Under the pieces are notes generated by a model that saw only the letters and a program-made list of their open reading frames with translations, was not told the origin of the DNA and made no database searches. This document shows, piece after piece, positions 52,046 through 60,425 of a DNA stretch of 64,000 bases. The stretch's first letter is position 1. Each line of letters opens with the position of its first letter. The translations under genes and the position numbers were made by a program. The DNA is taken from positions 1,612,001 through 1,676,000 of the forward strand of contig NC_014963.1 of the NCBI RefSeq assembly GCF_000179915.2, written 5' to 3'. The stretch is from Terriglobus saanensis SP1PR4 (GTDB lineage Bacteria; Acidobacteriota; Terriglobia; Terriglobales; Acidobacteriaceae).

Positions 52046-54546
52046 ACGAGAATCCGATGGAAGACGAGCAGGAGATACGAGATACACCCGAAGATGTGGC
52101 AATTTTGTATTCATGGGCGAACCTCCACGGCGCGAAGTATCGTGATTTTTCTGCTTCACGCCGCGAGTACCGTGCGAAGATGCGGCAAAGGGCCCTGGAA
52201 GCGCAACGAATCGCAGAGCTGAAGGCGGCACAGGAGCGGGAAGAGGCAGCTCAGTTGGAGGAAAAGGTTGCGAACCACAGGGTCAATGAGACTTCTGGCG
52301 AAACTGTGTCTGCGGTAGAAGCCGAAGAGGCAGCGACACGTGCCGAGATGCAGCGCCAGGAAGCACAGCGCCATGCACATGCTGCCGCGTTAGCAGAGAT
52401 GGCGGCGCAAGAGGCCGAGCGTGAAGTTGCAGAGGCGCGGAAGCGCGCCGTAGAGCAGGCAGCTAGATATGAGGAAGCGGGTCCGCGCATGCGTGCCTCC
52501 GCGGACCTGCAAACCCCTGCTGTTCCTGGAGAGGTACAAGATCCCTATTACTATGCCGGGCATCCGGATCCAGGAACGTTTGCTTCCACGCCGGGTGTGC
52601 GAACGGCCCAGGGCCGCGTATCCCCCGAACCGAAACCTTATATTGCTGTTCCCCAATACGCTGCAGCCGAGCCGTCGCGGGAACAGTCCCGTTTGATCCA
52701 GGACAGTCTTGAGGAGCAAGGACACCAGGCCGAAGGGGATGTTCCGCGCGGTTTTGAAGGAGAGCGGGGCGCACTGGACCGGCAGTATCGCGACCGGCAG
52801 GACCGCACATGGAACCAGGTAGAGGGTCGACAAATAACGGACGAGCGCCTGAGAGAAAGTGTGGAGATCGCGCGTCGTCTGATTCCGCCGCCTGTGTACG
52901 AAGACAGCGCCCTTCGCCCCATCGCGCGGGAGTACCCGCAGGCTGACGAGGGGTATGTTGCCCCTCGCAGAGCACCGCAGGAGATCGAAAGCACCGAATC
53001 GAACGAGCGGCGCAGGCAGGACGTGCCGTCTTCGCCGATTTATAGCGAGAATATCGGGGCACAACCGAGATCGGCTTTTGAGTACGAGCCCACGAACCGC
53101 AACGCGGAAGCCGAAGTGAGCCCACGTCCGGCTGCTCCCAAGGTAGAAAGACGACGCTCGCAGGAACGCTACCGGGGATCGGAAGAACGGCGTCGCCGGA
53201 TTCTTGCCCAGGAGGCACTGCGTCAGCGCGAAGCGCGGCTAGGCCGCGACCTGGCGGAAGCCGATGAGTTGAAGAAGCTGGAGCGCGTGGAGCAGGAGAT
53301 GCGCGCGCAGGCCGAACTGCGCGCCAGGTTTGAGGATCGCCACGGTGGAGTTCCGACGCCGAGTCTGGCCGATGCGGAACGTATTTTGAAGGAGCAGGAA
53401 GAACGCCGCGCCTTTGAGGCGTTTGGGCGCGAGTCTTCCGCAGCAAGCGGAGCCGCAGGTCCTAAGGGGCAAGGGAGTGATCGCGTCCGTACGGATTCTG
53501 GACATGGTGTGCGGCAGTCGACGACGCGTCCGCCCGGTCTTTCTACCCGTCCGCCCTCGGGACTGCAGGCCAGGGCGCTTCAGGGAATGGATACGAATCG
53601 CCCGGCCTGGCTGGTCGGCGAACCGGATGCACGTACTGCAGGACCACGCCAAGCGGAGGCGATGAATGACACCCTACAGCATTCGCGTGAGCGCGTGGCT
53701 GCCCGTTGGTATGCCCTCAAGGGGCTGATGGGGCAACCCCTCGGCGAACCAGAGCCGGTGAAGCCTGTGCTTCCGCAGGCGGAGCTACAGATGCCGATCC
53801 TGGCCGTGATGAGTCTGGCCGGAGGTGTCGGCAAGACGAGCCTAGTGGCAACGCTGGGGCGCATGCTCTCCGCGATGGGCGAGAAGGTCCTTCTCGCGGA
53901 TATGGCCTCGGTCGGCCTGTTGCCGTATTACTTCGGAGCCCGCGAGCTTCGGCCGGGCGTGATGCGCACGTTCTCTCCGCCTGCGGGAAGTACAGATGCT
54001 CCCGTCTACATGGTGAGTCTGGAGACCGATCAGGTCAGTGCGGATGTAGCCGGACAGGAGAGACTGCTCCAGGACCTGCGGCGTGCAAGCCGTGGGGTAC
54101 AGCGAGTGCTTCTCGATCTGAGCGGAGCTTCGATGTGGATGGCACGGAGCCTGGCCTCTGTCAGTCCTACCATCCTGGTTCCGGTTGCGCCCGATATGAA
54201 CTCCGTTCTGGGAATTCAGGGTATGGAAAAGACGCTGCAGTCGCTCGTCAACGCGGACGGACGTCCTATCTCTGTGTTTTATGTGCTGACCCAGTTCGAT
54301 GCCACACTTCCGCTGCATCTGGATATACGTGAAGCCTTGAAGCAGAAGTTGGGCGCGCGCTTGTTGCCGATCTCTATCCGCCGGTCTCCGTCGGTGAGCG
54401 AGGCGCTGGCAGAGGGTATGACGGTGATCGACTATGCTCCATCGGCGCATGTCACCGAAGACTATACACAGTTGGCAAGTTGGGTGCGGAACCAGACGGC
54501 ACCGGCCACCGCCGGATTCAGAGGGATGCGATGGAGTGAGGGATGA
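52036..54546 (+). CDS. BcsQ-type ATPase with BcsR/BcsP-like N-terminus and long disordered arm
   Basis: An 836-residue protein. Residues about 15-45 (EDVAILYSWANLHGAKYRDF) follow the D-[IV]-x-x-L...Y-x-D-[IF]-S pattern of BcsR and BcsP. Residues about 45-160 form an Ala/Glu/Arg-rich coiled coil, and about 160-560 are low-complexity, charged and Pro-rich. A MinD/ParA-like ATPase fills the rest: Walker A SLAGGVGKTSLV near 593-603 (without the usual signature Lys, as also in E. coli BcsQ), VLLADMASVGLL and LLDLSGASM. It should position or license cellulose synthase at the inner membrane. The ATG at 52036 has GAAGG upstream. Its stop overlaps bcsAB as ATGA. Confidence 0.82.
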   Translation: MEVNENPMEDEQEIRDTPEDVAILYSWANLHGAKYRDFSASRREYRAKMRQRALEAQRIAELKAAQEREEAAQLEEKVANHRVNETSGETVSAVEAEEAATRAEMQRQEAQRHAHAAALAEMAAQEAEREVAEARKRAVEQAARYEEAGPRMRASADLQTPAVPGEVQDPYYYAGHPDPGTFASTPGVRTAQGRVSPEPKPYIAVPQYAAAEPSREQSRLIQDSLEEQGHQAEGDVPRGFEGERGALDRQYRDRQDRTWNQVEGRQITDERLRESVEIARRLIPPPVYEDSALRPIAREYPQADEGYVAPRRAPQEIESTESNERRRQDVPSSPIYSENIGAQPRSAFEYEPTNRNAEAEVSPRPAAPKVERRRSQERYRGSEERRRRILAQEALRQREARLGRDLAEADELKKLERVEQEMRAQAELRARFEDRHGGVPTPSLADAERILKEQEERRAFEAFGRESSAASGAAGPKGQGSDRVRTDSGHGVRQSTTRPPGLSTRPPSGLQARALQGMDTNRPAWLVGEPDARTAGPRQAEAMNDTLQHSRERVAARWYALKGLMGQPLGEPEPVKPVLPQAELQMPILAVMSLAGGVGKTSLVATLGRMLSAMGEKVLLADMASVGLLPYYFGARELRPGVMRTFSPPAGSTDAPVYMVSLETDQVSADVAGQERLLQDLRRASRGVQRVLLDLSGASMWMARSLASVSPTILVPVAPDMNSVLGIQGMEKTLQSLVNADGRPISVFYVLTQFDATLPLHLDIREALKQKLGARLLPISIRRSPSVSEALAEGMTVIDYAPSAHVTEDYTQLASWVRNQTAPATAGFRGMRWSEG

Positions 54547-57500
54547 CGCGGTCGTTCATTTGGAGTGAGCTTGAAGCAGGGAACGGTATCGGCCTCAAAC
54601 TGCTTCGCTGGACGATCATCATTCTGGGCCTGGCCTGCATGCTCATTACAGGCATTCTCGAACTAACCTGGCCGCAGCAGGCAGTACTGGGCATGTTGAT
54701 GGTGCTTCTGGCCATCTGGATGGACCGTAGTTCGAGCTCCTATCTGATTACCCTGACGCTGATGCTGGCGTCCATGTATTCCACGTTTCGCTATGGCTTC
54801 TGGCGCTTTTCGACTGTAGGGAAATTCTTTCTCGATCCTTCGTCCAAGTGGGGACCTCTGGATGCGTTCTTCATCCTGGTCCTGTGCTTCGCGGAATCGT
54901 ATGCGTTTGCCATTTTGTTTTTGGGATACCTCCAGACGATGTGGCCGCTGCGCCGCACGCCTGTACCTCTGCCCGATAATCCCGACGATTGGCCAGAGAT
55001 CGATCTTCTGATTCCTACGTATAACGAACCCTTGAATATCGTTCGGTATACGGTGCTGGCTTCGATGAATATCGATTGGCCCGCAGACAAGCTGAATATC
55101 TACATTCTGGATGACGGAAAGCGCGAGGAGTTCCGCGCATTTGCGGAAGAGGCGGGCGTGGGATACATGACGCGCGATGACAACCTTCACGCAAAGGCGG
55201 GCAATATCAATCGTGCGCTGAAGCGTTTGAAGGCCCCTCTAGTGGCGATCTTCGATTGCGATCACGTGCCGACGAGAAGCTTCCTGCAGGTGACGATTGG
55301 ATGGTTTCTGCGCGACCAGAAACTGGGAATGCTACAGACGCCGCACCATTTTTATTCGCCCGATCCGTTTGAGAGAAACCTTGGTCAGTTCCGCACCATA
55401 CCGAACGAGGGAGAACTTTTTTACGGCATTGTGCAGGACGGCAATGATTTCTGGAACGCGACGTTCTTCTGCGGATCGTGCGCGGTGCTACGTAAGACGG
55501 CGCTGGACGAGATTGGCGGCATTGCCGTCGAGACGGTGACCGAGGACGCGCATACTTCTCTGCGTATGCAGATGAACGGATGGAACACGGCGTACATCAA
55601 TATTCCGCAGGCGGCAGGCCTGGCGACAGAACGCCTAAGCGGTCATGTGAAGCAGCGTATTCGCTGGGCACGCGGCATGATCCAGATCATGCGCACGGAC
55701 AATCCGCTGTTTTGCAAAGGTCTGAAGCCAGCGCAACGGCTTTGCTACTTCAATGCGATGACGCATTTTTTATATGCGCTGCCGCGATTGATCTTTCTTA
55801 CGGCACCGTTGATTTATCTGATCCTGGGACATACAAACGTACCCGGATACTGGGCTGCGATTCTCGCGTATGCGTTCCCGCACCTTGTGTTGTCGAGCAT
55901 TGCGAACTCGCGTATCCAGGGACAGCATCGGCACAGCTTCTGGAATGAGATCTATGAGACGGTCCTGGCGCCCTACATCTTTCTTCCGACGATGCTGGCT
56001 TTCATCAACCCCAAGCTTGGTTCCTTCAATGTGACGGCGAAGGGTGGCGTGGTGAGCGACCGTTTCTTCGACAACCGTATCGCCGCACCGTTCACCTGGA
56101 TGCTGGGCATAAATGTCATTGGATTGCTCTGTGCTATTCCACGTTTTCTGCAATTTCCTGGAAGCGACTCGGTCTTTCCACTGAATGTGCTGGCAAGCAT
56201 GTATGACGGGTCGCATCCTGGAACGATCGTGATGAACCTGATCTGGACTTTGTTCAACATGATGGTCCTGGGCGTGGCGACGAGCGTTGCATGGGAGAGT
56301 CAGCAGAGACGTACGACGGTACGCGTGATCATGCAGGTCTCCGCGCACGTGATGCTCTCCAGCGGAACCTCAATTTCGGGCATTACGGCGGACGTCTCCA
56401 GCGGCGGCGTCATGATGGAAACGGATATGCCCATGAATATTCCGGTAGGTGAATCCGTAAGGTTGGTCTTTCCTGTTCTGGATGGCGAGGCTTCTCTTCC
56501 GGCGACGATTGTCCGCGCGACCGGGACGGAGTTGAGGGCGCAGTTCGACCCACTCTCCATCAGTGAAGAAGAGACTTTGACGCAGGTCCTCTACTCTCGT
56601 GCAGACACGTGGCTGGGATGGGGTGAGGCGCGTGAACCGGACCGTCCGCTGCGTAGTCTTGGACGAATCTTTGCGCTGTCATTCCAGGGCTTCAAACAGA
56701 TTGGACAGAGCATGATCCAGAGAAAACCGAAGCCGGCTTCGATGCATACGAGTATCGTCAGCTCGCTTCTCCTGATCGCGGCTCTTCTGGGTGGTGTGGC
56801 GTTATGCCCCGCAAAGGGCTTTGCGCAGACGCGTCCTGTGACTGCGTCAGCTGTTGAGTCATCGCAAGCGGTGAAGCAGGTGTCTCCGGGGCAGTTCGAT
56901 AATGTCTTCACGCTCGCGGATGTCGGTGTTCCAGAGACGATTGTCTTGCGTGGCGTGGATGCTTACCACTCGACCTACTTTTCGGTGCCTCAGACCCAGG
57001 TGGTGAAAACCGCGACGATGAAGCTGCGGTATCATTTTTCGCCCGGCCTGCTGCCATCGATCAGCCATCTCAAGGTGAGCATAAACGGTACGTTGTTCGC
57101 GACCCTGCCCGTGGCTACGCGGCCCAACGGAGTCGCTGCTGACCTGACACCGGAGGAGAAGCATGCCGAGGGTTCGCAGATCAGTGTGAAGCGCGTGAAT
57201 GAGACCAGTGCGCTCCTGGAAGCCTCGCTGACCATTCCTGCGGACATCCTGGTGCATGACAACCAGATCACCTTCGAGTTCATTGGTCACTACACGCTGC
57301 AGTGCGAAGATCCTTCCCACTCCACGTTGTGGAGCCAGGTAGACGCCAGCAGTTCGATCGAACTGACCGGCAGCCTGCTTCCCCTGCAGGATGATCTGAA
57401 GCTGCTTCCGCTTCCGTTTTACGACGCTGCTATGAATCTGCATCCGGTGGTCCCGATCGTGTTTCTGAATCAGCCTTCGCCCAAGGCGATGCAGGCAGCG

Positions 57501-59057
57501 GGGATTGTGGCTTCCTGGTTTGGCATCATGACGGACTACCGCGCGGTCCATTTCCCTGTGACGTTTGGTCAGATCCCTGCGGGCAATGTGATTGTGATCG
57601 GAGGCAGCGCTAGTGAGCTTCCCCAGTCCTTGAAGGTGCAGAACTCCAGCGGAGCTACGGTTGCGATGCGGACGAATCCCTCAGACCCATATTCAAAGGT
57701 GCTTGTGATTACGGGAGACCGTGACGAAGATCTTGTCACGGCGGCGCGTGCCCTGTCGCTCCAGAGAAATCTGTGGGAGGGGAACCAGGTTCACGTGACC
57801 TTGAGTCCTTTGAAGAAGAGCGAACCGGATGATGCGCCGCGATGGATGCCGACCGACAGGCTCACCACACTCGGTCAGATTATGCAGACCGGTGATTTGC
57901 AGGGCGATGGCTCCGTACCCGTCGGTGCGTACATGCGCCTGCCTCCTGATCTCTACATGGAGCGTCTTGGCAGCCTTACCTTCCACATGGAGTACCGCTA
58001 TAACGGGATACCGCTGGCGAACGAGAGTTCGCTGCAGGTGTACATGAATGGCGCTTATGTTTCGTCGACCCCGATGCCGCATTCGGAGAAGGCGAGCGCG
58101 AAGCTGTCCACCGAGATTCCGATTCCCGTCGTGAACCTGCGTCCCTTCAGCCAATCCATGATGATGAAGTTCTTCTTCCAGATCGCGAAGAAGAACAAGT
58201 GCCAGGACACGGCCCCGATGAATCTTCAGGGAGCCATTCTGAAAGATTCGTACCTCGACATTCGCGACATCCCCCACTGGGCGGTTCTACCGAATCTTGA
58301 GTTGTTTTCGAATGCAGGCTATCCCTTTACCCGTCTCAAGGATCTCTCCGAGACAGCCGTGGTCATGCCTGATGCTCCTGGAGCGGATGAGATCGAACTA
58401 TTCCTGACGATGATGGGACACTTCGGAGCGCAGACCGGGTATCCCGTGACCGATGTTACGGTAACGAACGCGGAAGGCATGAAGACCGACGAGACGAAGG
58501 ACTATCTTGTGTTGGGAACGGCCGAAGATCAACCCGTACTGACGACGTTGAACAAATCACTTCCGGTGCAGATCCAGTCCGGTGGACTGCATGTAGAAGA
58601 TACACAGGGCTTCTTCAATCCGCTGCAACATGCCTGGTGGAAGGTCCGCAGTTCGGACCATGTACAGACCGGTCAGTTGGAGACGGCGGGCGGACTTCCG
58701 GATGCGTTGATCGAAGGGATGGAGTGGCCTAAGGGGTCGAATCGTTCCGTGGTGGTGATTGCGCTGCGCGATCAGACGGTCATTCCAAACTTTCTGGATA
58801 CATTTCTGCGCGTGGCGACGACCTCGGATATTGCACAATCCGTAAGCGTTCTGCACGGAACGCAGTTTGTCTCCTATCGTCTCGGCAACGACGTATACCG
58901 GGTGGGATATCTGTCCCTCTGGTTCCGGATGAAGATGCTGTTTTCGGAGTTTCCCGCCCTGGTCGTGGTCATGGTATTGATCACATGTTTTCTCCTGGGA
59001 GGTCTGATGCGCGTGGCTCTGCGTCGTAAGGCAAGAGTCCGTCTACAAGGAAACTAG
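54543..59057 (+). CDS. bcsAB: Cellulose synthase, BcsA-BcsB fusion
   Basis: A 1,504-residue inner-membrane synthase. The GT2 catalytic half has the UDP-glucose/metal Asp pair in LDDGKRE (190-191), FDCDH (238-240), TED (333-335), QRIRW (371-375) and the gating loop FNVTAKGG (495-502). A c-di-GMP-binding PilZ domain follows, with R590-x-x-x-R594 and D617-x-S-x-x-G622. After a membrane segment near 740 comes a BcsB-type periplasmic part (FDNVFTLADVGVPETIVLRG onward) that guides the glucan, ending in a membrane anchor (LVVVMVLITCFLLGGLM). Fusion of the two subunits, known for AcsAB of Komagataeibacter, fixes a 1:1 ratio. It is translationally coupled to the BcsQ-type gene. Confidence 0.96.
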   Translation: MTRSFIWSELEAGNGIGLKLLRWTIIILGLACMLITGILELTWPQQAVLGMLMVLLAIWMDRSSSSYLITLTLMLASMYSTFRYGFWRFSTVGKFFLDPSSKWGPLDAFFILVLCFAESYAFAILFLGYLQTMWPLRRTPVPLPDNPDDWPEIDLLIPTYNEPLNIVRYTVLASMNIDWPADKLNIYILDDGKREEFRAFAEEAGVGYMTRDDNLHAKAGNINRALKRLKAPLVAIFDCDHVPTRSFLQVTIGWFLRDQKLGMLQTPHHFYSPDPFERNLGQFRTIPNEGELFYGIVQDGNDFWNATFFCGSCAVLRKTALDEIGGIAVETVTEDAHTSLRMQMNGWNTAYINIPQAAGLATERLSGHVKQRIRWARGMIQIMRTDNPLFCKGLKPAQRLCYFNAMTHFLYALPRLIFLTAPLIYLILGHTNVPGYWAAILAYAFPHLVLSSIANSRIQGQHRHSFWNEIYETVLAPYIFLPTMLAFINPKLGSFNVTAKGGVVSDRFFDNRIAAPFTWMLGINVIGLLCAIPRFLQFPGSDSVFPLNVLASMYDGSHPGTIVMNLIWTLFNMMVLGVATSVAWESQQRRTTVRVIMQVSAHVMLSSGTSISGITADVSSGGVMMETDMPMNIPVGESVRLVFPVLDGEASLPATIVRATGTELRAQFDPLSISEEETLTQVLYSRADTWLGWGEAREPDRPLRSLGRIFALSFQGFKQIGQSMIQRKPKPASMHTSIVSSLLLIAALLGGVALCPAKGFAQTRPVTASAVESSQAVKQVSPGQFDNVFTLADVGVPETIVLRGVDAYHSTYFSVPQTQVVKTATMKLRYHFSPGLLPSISHLKVSINGTLFATLPVATRPNGVAADLTPEEKHAEGSQISVKRVNETSALLEASLTIPADILVHDNQITFEFIGHYTLQCEDPSHSTLWSQVDASSSIELTGSLLPLQDDLKLLPLPFYDAAMNLHPVVPIVFLNQPSPKAMQAAGIVASWFGIMTDYRAVHFPVTFGQIPAGNVIVIGGSASELPQSLKVQNSSGATVAMRTNPSDPYSKVLVITGDRDEDLVTAARALSLQRNLWEGNQVHVTLSPLKKSEPDDAPRWMPTDRLTTLGQIMQTGDLQGDGSVPVGAYMRLPPDLYMERLGSLTFHMEYRYNGIPLANESSLQVYMNGAYVSSTPMPHSEKASAKLSTEIPIPVVNLRPFSQSMMMKFFFQIAKKNKCQDTAPMNLQGAILKDSYLDIRDIPHWAVLPNLELFSNAGYPFTRLKDLSETAVVMPDAPGADEIELFLTMMGHFGAQTGYPVTDVTVTNAEGMKTDETKDYLVLGTAEDQPVLTTLNKSLPVQIQSGGLHVEDTQGFFNPLQHAWWKVRSSDHVQTGQLETAGGLPDALIEGMEWPKGSNRSVVVIALRDQTVIPNFLDTFLRVATTSDIAQSVSVLHGTQFVSYRLGNDVYRVGYLSLWFRMKMLFSEFPALVVVMVLITCFLLGGLMRVALRRKARVRLQGN

Positions 59058-59059
59058 AG

Positions 59060-59094
59060 AGACCGCGCAGGACAAGCGCCTGCGCGGTCTTTTT
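59060..59094 (+). terminator. Intrinsic terminator inside the bcs operon
   Basis: A perfect 12-bp stem (AGACCGCGCAGG and complement), a 7-base loop and a TTTTT run, starting 3 bases after the bcsAB stop and 30 bases before bcsZ. It should reduce bcsZ-bcsC transcription relative to bcsAB, unless read through. Confidence 0.88.
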
Positions 59095-59123
59095 CGATCG
59101 ACGCAATCTGGAAAGGAACGACG

Positions 59124-60290
59124 GTGAGAATGCTGAACAGCAGGATCAGTCGCAAGGTAGCAGTGATGGCCCTATGTGCGATAGCTGGCCTGCAGGGGTG
59201 CAAGGCGGAGCAGCCCTGGCCCCTGTGGCAAAAGTACACGGACGTCTTCATGGACGGGAGCGGCCGCATCGTCGACAAGGGAGCGGGCGACCATACGACC
59301 AGCGAGGGACAGGCTTATGCCATGTTCTTCGCTCTAGTGGTGAACGATCGCAGCCGCTTCGACAAGCTGCTGCACTGGACCGAGGACAATCTTGCCGGGG
59401 GCGATATGACGGCACGTCTGCCGGCCTGGAACTGGGGCAAAGCAAGCGATGGATCGTGGAAGATTCTGGATGCCAACTCCGCTTCGGACGCCGACGTGTG
59501 GCTGGCTTATGACCTTCTCGAAGCTGGCCGCCTCTGGAAGGTCGAGCGCTACGAAAAGCTGGGCCAAGTTATGGCGGGACGCATTGCGCAGAGCGAGGTC
59601 GTCTCTGTGCCGGGCATTGGAACCATGTTGCTACCCGGTCCTACTGGGTTTCATCCCGACCCAACGAACTATGTTTTGAATCCGAGTTACCTTCCGCCGC
59701 AGGCACTGGCGCGGCTGGCGCTGGCTGCCCCCGCAGGCCCGTGGGGAACGATTGCAGACAGTCTTCCTCAGCTGCTGGCCAAGGGCTCAGGCGGAGGCTT
59801 TGCCATGGACTGGGTACTCGCAGGAACGACGGTAAGGCCTTCTCCTAACCCTCAACAGTTGGCGGAGGGAAAGAAGGATGAGGTCGCCGTGGGAAGCTAC
59901 GATGCCATCCGTGTTTATCTCTGGCTGGGTATGGCTGACCATGCAACACGCGGCGTACAGGCAGCGATGCCTGAGCTTGGAAATATGGGAGCGTACCTGA
60001 AGACCCATGTCACGCCTCCGCTTACCGTTGACCAGACGGGCAAAGTCTTGAATGAGGCGGGAACGATCGGATTCTCGGCTGCCGTGATCCCTTATCTCTT
60101 GAGTACAGGGCGTCAGGCTGAAGCAAAGATGCAGATGGATCGCCTCGGTGCGAGCGCGGATCCTGCAACCAGCCTGTATGGACACCCGCCGATGTATTAC
60201 GACCAAAACCTCGCGCTCTTCGCTACGGGCTGGATGGAGAAGCGATTCCGGTTCGAAAAAGACGGGCGTTTGAGGCTGTTATGGAAGTAA
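59124..60290 (+). CDS. bcsZ: Cellulase of the cellulose operon, GH8
   Basis: A 388-residue periplasmic endo-1,4-beta-glucanase of glycoside hydrolase family 8. A signal sequence ends at LQGC, possibly a lipobox with an atypical Gln. The proposed acid Glu61 lies in HTTSEGQAYAMFFAL, and the substrate-binding ILDANSASDADVWLAYDLL follows. It trims nascent glucan or relieves tangles during export. The GTG at 59124 has AAAGGA 6 bases upstream; ATG 59130 is the alternative. It sits right after the internal terminator. Confidence 0.93.
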   Translation: MRMLNSRISRKVAVMALCAIAGLQGCKAEQPWPLWQKYTDVFMDGSGRIVDKGAGDHTTSEGQAYAMFFALVVNDRSRFDKLLHWTEDNLAGGDMTARLPAWNWGKASDGSWKILDANSASDADVWLAYDLLEAGRLWKVERYEKLGQVMAGRIAQSEVVSVPGIGTMLLPGPTGFHPDPTNYVLNPSYLPPQALARLALAAPAGPWGTIADSLPQLLAKGSGGGFAMDWVLAGTTVRPSPNPQQLAEGKKDEVAVGSYDAIRVYLWLGMADHATRGVQAAMPELGNMGAYLKTHVTPPLTVDQTGKVLNEAGTIGFSAAVIPYLLSTGRQAEAKMQMDRLGASADPATSLYGHPPMYYDQNLALFATGWMEKRFRFEKDGRLRLLWK

Positions 60291-60425
60291 TAAGGCGGAT
60301 GCGGGCGGTGTTGGTAACCCAGTTAACACCGGAAAAAAGCGGGACAGCCGGCAAGAAAGACGGTAAGATTCTGAGGAAACTACCCGAAGAATCAAGGTGT
60401 ATCCGCGTTGCGGAGAGGGAAGACC

